Shown here: piece after piece, positions 1-10,132 of the stretch
Layout of the letters: each line of letters starts with the position of its first letter
Numbering within the stretch: position 1 is the stretch's first letter
Source: Spirogloea muscicola
Lineage: Eukaryota; Streptophyta; Zygnematophyceae; Spirogloeales; Spirogloeaceae
Assembly (NCBI GenBank): GCA_009602725.1
Contig: WELB01000117.1
Span: forward strand, 113,269-144,339
Direction: 5' to 3'
DNA length: 31,071 nucleotides
Program-made: the position numbers and the translations under genes
The notes under the pieces: generated by a model
The model's database searches: none
Told to the model about the DNA's origin: nothing
What the model saw: the letters and a program-made list of their open reading frames with translations, nothing else

Positions 1-66
1 GGGGGGATGCCGGGAGGGCCGGGGGGAGGGAGGGAGGGAGGGAGAGAGGGAGGGAGGGAGGGAGGT
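1..66. repeat. G-rich (GGGA)n microsatellite at window edge
   Basis: The first 66 bases are almost only G and A, in repeated GGGA units with a few GAGA interruptions. Such purine-rich tracts can form G-quadruplexes and often break assemblies. The other window end is also a poly-G tract, so this may be a contig edge. The stretch from here to the pectate lyase stop at 219 holds only its probable 3' untranslated sequence. Confidence 0.85.
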
Positions 67-218
67 AGAGCTCGCGTCACTCCCTTAAAACAAGCATCTC
101 AAGCAAAAATGTGACAGGCATCCTTCATCAGCGGTTTCATTTGTCCATCTGCAGATCGTTCAAATGCACTGCGAGCAGCTGACATTGCAAGTGATGCCCT
201 TTGGGGAGCTGGACGGCC

Positions 219-2142
219 TCAGCTGTCCCGTGGAAGCTGAATGTCCTGCCACCCTGCGTTCACCTTGATTTGTTCAATCAGGGCCGGCGTCGGTGGCGCC
301 ATTGTCCACGCTTTGTAGAACTCCTGGGGCACAAAGACGGCCTCGGACCGTAGGGCCTCCCCTTGCGCGCCGCACAAGAAGAGGTCGCCCTCTGAGCGAA
401 TGCTCCCCGAAGCTGGCGCCGGGCGGTCACTGGCCTGCCGTTAGGGGGATGGGCTGGCCAAGTTAGTGGAATCATACTGAGGTTCCTGCTTTTTGTGAAG
501 CCACGAAACTTGCGGTTGCTGAAGATGGATCTCAGCTCCAAGACCTTGTTAGGCGGCCAGCGGCAGGGAGGTCAGCAAGAGGCATATGACGTGGAAGCCA
601 TTGACGAAGGTCAAGTCAGATGAAGTTTGGGATCACAAGAATTGAGAGCAGACCTGCTCAATGTAGTATTCGAAGGCCTTCCGGTGCACAGCCGCTTCGT
701 ACACGTTGCACTGCGATAGGACCTGAGCGCAACTTGGCAGGCACAGCACTCATTTTGAGAATGACTCAGGGCTGGTAACTTGTCAACTCTTCTGCCCTTG
801 CGAGCTGCAGCAGGAGGCCTGCTTGGCAAGTTTGAGACTGTCTGAGTCAAGTACGGTGCAGTGGCACGGCAGGATGCTGACCTGGGCCTCTACAGATGCA
901 CAGACGGCGTAGATGCCCCAGCCACGCGTGTAATTATTCCAGAGGTGCACCCGGCCAAAGCGAACCCGTGGGTGGCGCTGCCGTGTTCCATCAAAGAAGC
1001 ATGCATGCACGCTGATGCGCATGCAGCGGTCCTCCACGTGCTTCGGGTCTGCGCCAATGAGCATTGTCTTGTCGTGCTTGAAAAAGTGGCACCTGCCCGC
1101 ATTCCACTCATTCCACTCATGGCAACGAATTCCACTTGGGAAGAGGGAAGAGTAAGGAGCAGGATGCTCTAGATGTCCAGAGGGCAAAGGAGAGACTGAG
1201 AGCATTGGAAGAGAGAGGAGAGAGGGGAGGGACTGGACAACAGGGGGGAAGGAAGAAAGTTTTGTGTATTTGAAACAAACGAAGGCCACACGGCCAAGTA
1301 CAAAGGCAAGCACATCTACAGACGTACATCACCCACAGCAGATTGACCCGCTCAGTAACCACGGGTCAATCCATACAGGAAGGAAGGGGGGGGGATGTGA
1401 GAGTTGGGTGAGGAAGGGTGAGGGCACAAACAGGATACTTTTTGCTTTCGAAAGGGGTGTGAGCAAGGGAGCAAGGGGTGGCTGCTGCATTTTCCAGGGC
1501 GACGCTGAAAGTGACCCTGACCTGGAAATGGTAATATCGGTAGAAGCGCGTGTGATGTCAATGAGGCCATCGTCATAGTCAGAGAGGGAGCATCGGTCGA
1601 TCCAGAGGTGCTGCGCACCCGGCTTCACCTGGATGCCATCTGCGTCATGGCCGCGGCCGCCCGTGAAGGCCAGGTTGCACACAATCACGTGGGTGCTGCC
1701 GCGCAACAGCAGGCCGGCGCCGAGCAGACGGACGTGCGCGCCGCGTCCGTCCAGCGTCTTGTACGAGCCCACACGAACGCCGGAGGCCAGCTTGATGTCG
1801 CCGGACACGTCAAAGACGATCCAGAGGGGCTCCTGACGCCCGCAGGCCTCACGCAGGCTCCCAGGCCCAGCATCTGGGGCAGCCACCGTACAAGGCCGCC
1901 ATCAGCCCGGGGTTTCGCAGGATGAAGAGCATAAAAGATGCAAAGATGACGGCGACAGTGGCAGTGGCCATGGCGGCAGTGGTGGCAGCGGCATACGACT
2001 TGCCTGCAAGCGAGGTGACGTGGAAGACGGGGCCGTCGCGGCCGCCCACAGCGGCGGCGCCGAAGCCCTCGGCGGCGCCTGCCAGGCCGCGCAGTGAGGT
2101 GTCCACGGCCGCGTACGGGGCTGGCGGCGGCGGCGAGGTCAT
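219..2142 (-). CDS. Pectate lyase (polysaccharide lyase family 1)
   Basis: Five exons: 2142-2004, 1873-1522, 1092-882, 722-654 and 434-219. They total 987 nt and 328 residues, and all phases close. The family cleaves polygalacturonate by calcium-dependent beta-elimination. The family signature GPGSLREAC follows the first splice. It is followed by DADGIQVKPG, then WIDRCSLSDYDDGLIDIT with acidic calcium ligands, then HDKTMLIGAD, then FDGTRQRHPRVRFGRVH carrying the RxPxxR catalytic arginine region. The C-terminal block is SEGDLFLCGAQ. The usual WIDH motif reads WIDR here. The RQRHPRVRFG style resembles bacterial and fungal enzymes more than land-plant ones, which is an impression, not a computed result. 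No secretion signal follows the chosen start, so a further 5' exon may be missing. Intron 1 uses a GC donor (GCAAGT). The gene is divergent from the lumen-protein gene. Confidence 0.9.
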
Positions 2143-2527
2143 GGGCCTCGTTGCCAAGTGCGGTGCCGCCCGCGGCGCAGATGGCCGCGGGCGGCTGCAG
2201 CACTGGCCAATGGCTGTCGGGGTGACGCAGCAACGACAGAGCTGGGCTACGAGGTGGGCCACGGCTTCCTGGCGATCAGCCGATGATGGGTTAGCTGACG
2301 GCCGCCGGCAGCTTGAGCTGTGCGCCGGACCAGCACGGGGGGCCAGCAGCTGGAGGAGCTCTCGACTAGCGTGCTGCGGGCAGAGCCAGGAGCGGAGGAA
2401 GCCGGGCAAGAGAGATGGTGGGAGTGACGGGAAAGCAGGGGGAGAAGGAGCTAAGGACGGCTGTGAAAGCCAGCCAAACTGTCCACGAACCAGAGAAGGC
2501 GCGCGGGTGCGAGGAGGGGGAGAAAGT

Positions 2528-2865
2528 GCTCGCCCATTGAGAATAGGGGCTGGAACAACCAGCCCGAAAAAGAATGAACAGAGTACGAGAAGGGGGCCAG
2601 GGGAAGCGCTAAGTAACAGAAACAAAGCTGCTACGAGACACTCAGTAACCCCTGCTAAGCAGCCGCAGATCAGAGATGCTGGGCGAGGAAGGAAAGAAAG
2701 TGGCTCTCCCAATGGAGGCAAGGGCTGTGAGAAGCCAGCCCGAAGTAGTGGCACTCCCAATGGGGGCAAGGGCTGCGAAAAGCCAGCCCAAAAAGAATTC
2801 ACAAAGGTTCAGAGGGGCCTAAGAGTTGGGCTGGCTTGTCCAGCCCCTATCCTCAATGGGCGAGC
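2528..2865. mobile_element. MITE-like element with 26-bp terminal inverted repeats
   Basis: Bases 2528-2553 and 2840-2865 are inverted repeats of 26 bp with one mismatch. The similarity extends a few bases outward with an indel (GGAGAAAG on one side, its complement on the other). The inner end of each arm carries its own 7-bp hairpin: GGGCTGG-AACAA-CCAGCCC at 2547-2565 and GGGCTGG-CTTGT-CCAGCCC at 2828-2846. The interior holds no coding sequence but has two tandem units of the same hairpin family. No clear target-site duplication was found, so calling it a transposable element is an inference. Confidence 0.55.
2701..2800 (+). repeat. Two tandem 48-bp hairpin units
   Basis: Copies start at 2701 and 2749 (period 48). 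Each begins with a TGGCxCTCCCAATGG block and continues with GGGCTG, an 8-base spacer and CAGCCC. The hairpins are at 2722-2741 and 2770-2789. The second copy runs into an AAAAAGAATTCACAAAGG tail, which is also seen in diverged form at 11.9 kb. Confidence 0.8.
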
Positions 2866-3255
2866 CCTTTCTTTCTCCTAAGAGCGGTGAGCAGCTACGA
2901 AGGCGGTGAGCAGCCCGAAGGAGCTTCCGAGTGCAGCTCTGCCAGTTGACGGCAGTGGCTGGGGAGGAGGTTTGAGATAGCGAGAGAAAGCGAAGGGAAG
3001 ACGCTTCCATCAAAAGAGTAGAGCTAGGGCCAATTCCCATTCGGTCGCGGCAGAGGGAGATGTGGCGCGCTTTGTATGGACGCTCAAGGTCAAAACCTTG
3101 CCAATTCGAGGCCAAGGTAATGTTAATATGCGACCGACCGACCAGTCGTGAGTTGGCCCTTAGAGGGCGCTGGCTGGGAAGCGAGGCTGAGCCACTTGGC
3201 GTTGGGCGCCACGCCAGCGAGCAGCCCCCTCCCCCCCGTCCCCCTTGAGGCGGCC

Positions 3256-4998
3256 ATGGCGGCGGCCGCCGCGGCGTGCCTCGCGGCCCCCGCGCCGCCC
3301 TGCGCTGCTGGAGTGCGCAGAGGGTCGCCCGCGGCGGCGGCGCGAGAGCCCACGCGGAACTCCTCCTCCTCCTCCTCCTCCTCCTCCTCCGCCTCCGCCT
3401 CCTACTTCTTCTTCTCCTCCTCCTCCTGCGTCTCTTCTCCTTCTTCTCCTCCTTCTACTTCTTTTTGTGGGCTGAGATAGCTGCTCGTGCATCGGCGCTG
3501 ACACCGGTGCCCCTCACGCGGGCCGCTCAGGAGGAGAGCGGCAGGGCCTCGAGCTCCGTTGCCGACCTGGGCTCCCGGGCGCCAGCCGCCGCCTCGCCGT
3601 GGCCAGCAGCGGCGGCAGCCGGGCAAGCCGGGAGGGCGGCCGTGGCGGCGCTGGCGGCCGCGGTAGTCCTGCTGCCTGGCGGCGCCGCTGTGGCCTACCT
3701 GGTTGCCACCTCGTCGCCTGCCCAGCTGCACCGCAAAGCGAGCTGCACTAAGACATTGGAAATATTGCTAAATGGAAAGCGTCTTGCAACTGCAACCACT
3801 GATGCTTGCTCCGGGCGGCGCCTTTGGCGGGAGGCGCAGGGGGGTGGCCCATATGGCGTCCAGGTGACGCGTGGCCAGGACCTCTCTGGCAAGGACTTCT
3901 CCGACTATGACCTGACTGGCAAGGACTTCAAGACGGTCCGCCACCGCCCAACTTGCCATCGCCGCTATCTTGTTGGCACAATTGCTCCTTTTTGGAAGGC
4001 GGCAAGGAGCAGCAGGATGATAGCATCTGGCTCAACCTGAAAATGGCCGTTGTTTGCTTTGGTTGCACGGCCAGTCTATTCTGCGTCAGGCGCTATTCAA
4101 GGGCAGCAGACTCGTCGGCGCGAGCTTCTTTGACGCTGACCTTACAGGTGGGCCTCCTGCGAGCTCCTTCCTGCACTCTCTCCCTCACATTGTAGCCCGG
4201 GCTCACTTTGCGTATTTGCACTCAGAGCGGCCCTTGCTCCAGGTCAGGTCAGAAGCTCTCCAGGCTGACCGGTTCTTGCTGTCCTCTGTGAAGGGGCTGA
4301 CTTCACAAATGCGGACCTCCGCGGTGCGGACTTCTCCCTCTGTAGTGCTCAGAAGGTGAGCTCCACACAGCCACGCCTCTCATCTGGGGATGTTATGGAC
4401 GCGGCAGAGCCCTGGTCGCGCACAGCAAGCTCGCCTGACCTTGTAAGCGACCATCTCGGCCGCCATGCAGGCCAACTTCACCAATGCCGTCCTCGAGGGC
4501 TCCACAGTGACAGGGAACACGTCGTTCAAAGGCTCAATCATAACAGGGGCAGGTGTGCAGTGCCTACTGTCCTCAGAGCGTCGCATCTACCATCCGCGTT
4601 TGCTTTGCCTTATCAATCTTGCCACCTCACTGTATGCTCTTCACCTGTACTCCACAGCAACCAATAGCATGTCATGTGTCTTGATTGCTACCCCCACATA
4701 AAGTTGTCTTCGTTGCTGTCTCACTGCTCTCAGATTTCACGGATGTCTTCTTCCGTGAGGACCAAAAGGCCTATCTATGCAAGGTTGCAGATGGGTGAGG
4801 CAGTAAGCCTGAGCCAGCGCTGCCGCTGCTGGACAGTCCATAGCTTGCTCACAATTCCTCCATGTATGCCGCAGGCTGGGGTCTGTGAGCGCTTTCCAGG
4901 GTGCCGCCCACTGACCAAGCTAACAACTTTCAATGTGGCGGGGCAGGGTCAATTCGGTGACAGGCAATGAGACGAGGGAGACGCTCCTCTGCAACTAG
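3256..4998 (+). CDS. Thylakoid-lumen pentapeptide-repeat protein (TL15-like)
   Basis: Exons: 3256-3323, 3545-3935, 4075-4147, 4294-4355, 4471-4552, 4734-4794 and 4947-4998, giving 262 residues with consistent phases. The conserved part runs from GGGPYGVQVTRGQDLSGKDF through pentapeptide repeats (ADLRGADF, ANFTNAVLEG, TSFKGSIITGA) to YLCKVADG and the extreme C-terminus TRETLLCN. This is the plant TL15 (At2g44920-type) lumenal protein pattern as I know it. The N-terminus is Ala/Arg-rich and is followed by a hydrophobic segment (AAVAALAAAVVLLPGG), as expected of a bipartite lumen-targeting peptide. The first intron is provisional. A CTC-rich microsatellite lies in it, and an unspliced start at 3276 would read a poly-Leu tract. 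About 25 residues just before GGGPYG look unlike the family and may be a further unrecognised intron. The biochemical role of the family is unclear. Confidence 0.88.
3361..3462 (+). repeat. (CTC/TTC)n trinucleotide microsatellite
   Basis: A pyrimidine-strand run of CTC, CTT and TTC triplets, placed within the proposed first intron of the lumenal protein gene. It reads as poly-Ser, poly-Pro or poly-Leu depending on frame, which makes the 5' gene structure hard to fix. Confidence 0.85.
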
Positions 4999-5508
4999 GG
5001 CTGCATGTTGAGCATCCCCGTGGAGTGCTCACTCCCAAAGCTATGGATCTTTGGGCCTATACAAACAGGCTTTGCAGCTGTGCAGTGAATTGGCAGCGCT
5101 TTGTACTAAAAGCAGCACTGCTGCTAGCCAATTACTCTTGACTGAGACCCACAATTTTGAATGCCAGCATGAGTTGCACAGAGTATCTCTGCTGCATACA
5201 TAATGCAATGAGTAGCAGGTTGTCCTTCACTTTCATGTGTTGCAAGTCGAGGGATTGAGGAAATTCTTGTGGCTGGCCTTGTGGGCCTCATCTGTGTTGT
5301 CAGCCTGCCAGCATCTCTGCAGTGAACGTTCATTTATGTTGTCAAAGCATTGTTACAGCATAATGTCTGCGCTCCATGTGAGAGCCTCTGCTGAAATTGT
5401 TCAACAACGCAAGCGCTGTTGTGAGAAGTGTTCATCAAAAGCTCCCAGGAGTTTCCAGTTTTCCTAGTAAGGGGCTCAGAAGTGCTAGCGGCAAACTAAA
5501 AGCCGCTA
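4999..5508. other. Convergent 3' intergenic region
   Basis: About 500 bp lie between the 3' end of the plus-strand lumenal protein gene and the 3' end of the minus-strand protease gene. It should contain both 3' untranslated regions. I see no coding sequence, repeat or RNA gene. Confidence 0.6.
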
Positions 5509-8500
5509 TTAGTGCAGCGGACCAGTGGCTGCCTCTTCGTTCTTGGCTGCATCCTTCAGAAGACTCGTGCTGAGCATCTTCTGGTCTGCATTGCCACCAC
5601 CTTCACCACCATCGTTGTCACCGTCCAACATCTCATCAAGCTCCAGCACGCTATCATATGACGGCAACGCCTGCCGGCGCCTAGCCCGCCAAATCATGCC
5701 TGCCGCAAGCAGGCTTCCTACGGCAATGATGCTCGCCACGGCTGCGATTGCATACCCCTGCTGGGCTGTCAGCTTCGCCTGCTTGGACCTGCATCATAAC
5801 AGGGCGCAGCCAGGACCAAGTGCAGAAATCAGAGTCTGCTCGGGATGATTACTGTAATGAATCTCAGAAACAGATGTGTCTCACCATCAGTCAAGTAGAA
5901 CCAAAGACCTGTGCAAGAGACTAGAACATAGGTGCCGATACTTATGCCCCAGCCGACCAAATAAGCCAAAAAATAGGCTGGAGATAAAGGCTTGCATGAC
6001 ATCAGCCACCAGTGAAGCAGACTCATTCTGTTTGATCGATGCTTTGAAAGCAGAAGCTCACCGGCTGGCAGCATGCAGAGGGATGAAAGCTACATCCTCA
6101 ACCCGATAGTCACCAAATGTTGCGTCAAGCGTGACATGGTGGTTGAGGAGGAGATCTTGTATCCGCTGCAAGCGATGGGACACAATAAATCAGATAGCAG
6201 CGCATGGGCTCAGGAACTTCCAAGTGCACGAAGATAGGAGGCTGGAGCTATTTGCGTGATGATGACTGACCTGAACTTCCTGGGAAGTAATAGAAGCAGC
6301 AGGTGAAGGAGGTGTTATTGCAAGCTGGAGGTCCACGCCAGTTGGCTCAAGGCCCTGGTGACTTAGAATTTCCAACTGCGCACATGGTAATGATGGTCAG
6401 TGCACCATATATATAGATGCTCAACAACTTCAGCCTCAGCAGAGAATTCGGTAGAAACGCGGTGTGGTCCTCTGACTGGGCCCTCACCTGCCCCGCAAGG
6501 ATGCCAAGTCCGCTGGCTAAAAGAGCCACAAAGGCCTCAGACTTGGGCCCAAAGTCTGAGTGATTCATGCCCAGCGTCATATTCACAAGGAGTCTCGATG
6601 CGCAGTCCTTGCAGGCTGCAGGTCACAGTATATTGCACGTTGCCACGAGCTATCAAGGCCCGCCAACAAGGACCCAAGCTTTATGTAGGCAACATCACTT
6701 TCTGGGTTAGGCTTCGAATTTTGAGAAATCAGATATACTTGATCAAGGCTTGCATGTACGCACATGAAGAATCTGCGGCAGGAGGGCCAGGTTGTGGTTG
6801 TGGGGATGGAGATGGTGTCTTAAGGCCTCCATCCTGTGCCACCGGAGTTGGCGCATCGGCTGTGGCAGGCATTGGTGCCATGCCGGGCGCCTCGGCCGGC
6901 GGTGCACTTGGTGCCTTAATTCCAGTTGCTGACAAACTGGCAAATGGGTCGTCGCAGTCCGTTTTCCATAGGCCAATGCGCGAGTTGACGCGGTCATATG
7001 TCACCAACGTATTGCGCACCAGGATACCTGCATTTCACTGTATCTCAGTGGAGAAACGCTTCCTCTAGAAAGGACAACAACAGATGATGCACAGGACAAA
7101 GTGCCTCGGACTCCTTTTGGGCTCTGGACAACAAGGACAAGGCCGCGGTGACATGTTGCAGCCGCGAGAGCACCCCAAGTGGAGCAGGACATTTGTTGTG
7201 CAGTATCAAGTCAGGCAACGGCCAGCACTTATGATGAGCAAATCTCCTCAAAGGGAAGAGCACAGTGGCTGATGCAGGGGTTAGGAGGCGGGCAAGAAGG
7301 TCAAAGGGTGACCTCCAAGCAGGGATCCAGCGCCGTCACTGTTGGCAAACACGCCGAGGCAATAAGCTCCCGACTGCTTGGCATGCTGCAGGAGAGGAAG
7401 TGGCACCCACGTCACTAAGGACTGGGCTTGTGACCATTGAGGCTGAACAAGGGAAGCTGCAGAGCGGCCAGAGCCAGAGCTAGAGCTTCAGGCAGGCATG
7501 CACCTGGAAGAGGTAGTTCTCCGGGTGGAGCTTGTACACAATCCCGCCGCCAAGCACAAGGTCCACCTGGGGGAAATAGAAGTGCAGCTTGGTAACTTCT
7601 CTGCAGGGACGCGCACCCCACTTGCAGCTCATGTTACCTTCAAGACTTTCAAGTAGGTGCTGAGTGGCTGCTAAGGAAGCCATGACTTGCAAAAACAGTG
7701 TGACGGCTTAAGGAAAAGACATATCTTGCACAATGGAAACTGCCAGTGGCAGACTTACTCGCCAGCATCAGCATAGCAAATGTCGTTGAACTTGGCGTCA
7801 GGACCGTCTACTCTGTGGAGAAACGGCGTTGCCCCATCAACCTGAACAGCACAGACTACCACCTCGTGACTTAATGTCGAGTCATGGAAGTCATTAAGCT
7901 TTTCGCGACGAATACAGTGGTCACAAGAGTGATCAGGCGAAGCATCACATAGATCACAGACTGGGCGCTGGTGTGCAGCTCACAGCATGCCGGAATGCGT
8001 TGAACGCCTCTTTTGGGAGGTACATGAAGGTGGTGCCGCTGTCAAGTACCGCCCCGTAGCCACGGTCAAAGACGTCGGCGGACAGCTCCAGCGCTTCGCC
8101 ATCCACGCGCAGCTCCTCAACTTTGACATTGTAGTACTGGCTGTTCAGGCCCAACCAACAGGCTTGGCTTCTCAGGGTGTCGTACAACACCGGCCAGCTT
8201 GCCACGCACAGGTGTTACTGCAGTCGCACTATTGCTGATACCTCACCAAAGGGGCCATTAATTGTCCGGCACAGCACAGATGGCATCCCTCACCTGCGAC
8301 CAGCCTCGAGCTCAGTGTAAACCATGTCAGGCGGCTGCACTTCAGAGGACCCAAGGATCATGGTGCCCCCGTCGTATGCCATGCCGCCATAGCACAGGCT
8401 GAAGACGTCATCGATCAGTCCAGCAGCCACAATCTGGTCAATGATGCCGAGCGGCCCCCGACCGAGCGCGATGATGCCGTCAGCTTTCTGCTGATAGAGG

Positions 8501-9311
8501 TCGCCCGTCTCGTCCGTCTCGCACCCGAATGTCACTCGCGCCGGGCCGATGGAGCTCGTCCCTCCACTAAATGTTACAATGTCAGAGACCAGAAGCCCCT
8601 TGGACGAGCTCTGCTCCGCATAGTGCCGCTCGTAGACGCACATGCCGTCGCTGTTGCAGCCCCTCGACGAGCACCCTTTGTCAATGCACGGGATGGTGCG
8701 GTAAGTCGTCGAGTTGGCGGCCACGAAGGGGCCATCCTGGCACGAGGAACCAAGCCCACGCGCAATCGTCATCACCACGTCCACAACGCTCGGGAGAACA
8801 TAATCTTCACGCTGCAAGCGCTCACCCTTGCAGAGTTCTATCCGGGCTCAGCTTCCCAAGAGGCATGCTGACTGCAGAGGGCGCAGCTGCGCCTCGCACC
8901 TGGTGGTTGCCGCAGTGCTTGCAGGTAGAGCAGGGCACGTAGGTGACGGTGCTGCCTGTGTCGACGATGAGGTTGAACGACTGCGGCGGCGTGCCGATCG
9001 ACACGTTGGTGTAGTAGTACCTGCGTGGGGCGCCACGGCCGCGGAGCCGAGGCAGCGTCACAGAGCGAGCAGAGACTGGCTGTCATGAGACCAAGCACGT
9101 CTTTGAACGCCATGGCGGCGGCGGGACGAGGCGGAGCTCGGCGAGGGACATTATAGCAGCGAGTCGAGGACCAGAGGAGCGCTCACCCCCTCGTTAGGAC
9201 GTGGCCATGGAGCCACATCTGCGCCTCGCCGCGGCGCAGCATGCGCCCGGGGGCGCCGACGGCGGACGGCGGCGGCCGCGCGCCCGGCNGCGAGGGGGGC
9301 CTCGCCGCCAT
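5509..9311 (-). CDS. Membrane-anchored pepsin-type aspartic protease (A1 family)
   Basis: Twelve exons: 9311-9187, 9020-8900, 8736-8294, 8140-7984, 7841-7759, 7600-7504, 7385-7313, 7027-6764, 6615-6488, 6375-6271, 6165-6062 and 5788-5509. They total 1980 nt (659 residues) with every phase closing. Both catalytic aspartates are present: VDTGSTVTYVPC near residue 62 and LDSGTTFMYLP near residue 264. Plant-type blocks include SIGTPPQSF, ADGIIALGRG, FSLCYGGM, PENYLF and RNTLVTYDR. A Pro-rich linker and a juxtamembrane domain follow, then a transmembrane helix near residues 576-598 (GYAIAAVASIIAVGSLLAAG) and an Arg-rich, acidic tail. This fits a type I endomembrane or surface protease. Exon 1 is supported by family resemblance around VLTRG-YYYT. 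The start is uncertain because the 5' end is very GC-rich with an N at 9289, and no signal peptide is visible. Confidence 0.93.
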
Positions 9312-10132
9312 CCGCGGCGGCGGCGACGGCGGCGGCGCCGGAGCATGGCGGCGGCGGCGGCGGCGGCGACGGCGGCGGCGGCGGGGAAGGCGGCCGGCCG
9401 GCAGTTGGGGGAGGAGGGGGGTTGTGAAAAAGCGAGCGGCTGGGTCAGCCGATGGTCGGTTTCTGGGGAGGGAGGGGCGAGCGGCGGGCCAACCCCGGCG
9501 TACCCACGGCAGGCTCCGTCCAGACGGCGGGCAAGTCCGGCCGTCGGCAGGGCCGTTTCTCCCATTGGGGGAAGTGAGCCGCTCCCGCCGCTTCCCCCCG
9601 TTGGGAGAGCCACACGGGCCCGCGCCCCAATTGGGAGCGCCACTTTCCTCGTTTGGGAGCGCCACTCTGTTCGTTTGGGAGTGCCACTTTCTCTCTCCCA
9701 GCCCACCGTCGGCCCCTCCTCCCGCGAAGGCCCCCATGATCGCCGCGCCGCGCCTCCCCGCGCGCCTGCCGCTGCTGCGGGTGGGGCCCCGATCGCCCGC
9801 CTCCTCGGATCCGCTCTCGCGGCTGCCCTCCACACCCGCTTTTCCGCCCGGCCTGACCCCAAGAGCTTGCCGCTGCGACTGTGCAGGCGAGCGCAGCCAC
9901 CGGGAGCGATCCGTTTGGCCACACAGCCCCGCCACCGCGCTGCGCTGCCGCTGTTGGTGAGCCCCGATGAGCAGCTGGGGCAGTGGGGCTGCCCGCCTGC
10001 TCCGATGGTGTACTGAAAGGGTTCCCTGCAGCTTCGAGTGGCACTTCAGCCACATTGCCGCTGGGTTGGCTGTGAACGATTCAAGGGCTTTGCGCAGGCC
10101 CTGCAGCTGGCGAGCTGCGTGGCATTGCCACA
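9312..10132. promoter_or_regulatory. Divergent intergenic region between protease and HAD phosphatase genes
   Basis: Head-to-head spacing of about 0.8 kb. It holds a GGC-rich microsatellite (about 9340-9390) and a cluster of degenerate TTGGGAG(A/C/T)GCCAC units. Long open frames on both strands are compositional. The true first exon of the protease, with a signal peptide, may lie in this stretch. Confidence 0.4.
9601..9688 (-). repeat. Cluster of four degenerate GTGGCxCTCCCAA units
   Basis: Copies of TTGGGAGxGCCAC lie at 9601-9613, 9631-9644, 9653-9666 and 9675-9688, spaced 22-30 bp. Read on the minus strand they match the leading block of the hairpin repeats at 2.7 kb and 11.9 kb, without the GGGCTG hairpin part. 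They are probably relics or modular parts of the same family. Confidence 0.6.

Larger units (their letters stand above)
2143..3255. promoter_or_regulatory. Divergent intergenic region, probable shared promoter, repeat-bearing
   Basis: This 1.1-kb stretch lies head to head between the pectate lyase and the lumenal pentapeptide protein, so promoters and 5' untranslated regions of both should lie here. No TATA-like element could be assigned. Open frames cross it but show no recognisable protein. It contains a MITE-like inverted repeat and tandem hairpin units, listed separately. Confidence 0.4.

Noticed and set aside
1849-2802. 317-residue minus open frame and 319-residue plus open frame over the pectate lyase 5' region
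   Set aside because: Only the last part, ending VFHVTSLA, is a real exon; the rest reads through repeats and GC-rich intergenic DNA with no family resemblance.
3276-3475. Poly-Leu start of the lumenal protein from 3276
   Set aside because: The Leu run comes from a CTC microsatellite. A start at 3256 with an intron gives a normal Ala/Arg-rich transit peptide, though this remains provisional.
8838-9113. Minus-strand ORF starting MAFKDVLGLMTASLCSLC as protease signal peptide
   Set aside because: It is out of frame with the catalytic domain and lies in an intron whose splice sites give the exact family junction VLTRG-YYYT.
9201-10016. Long plus-strand frames over the protease/phosphatase intergenic region
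   Set aside because: Arg/Ala/Gly/Pro-rich compositional frames over GGC repeats, with no homology recognised.
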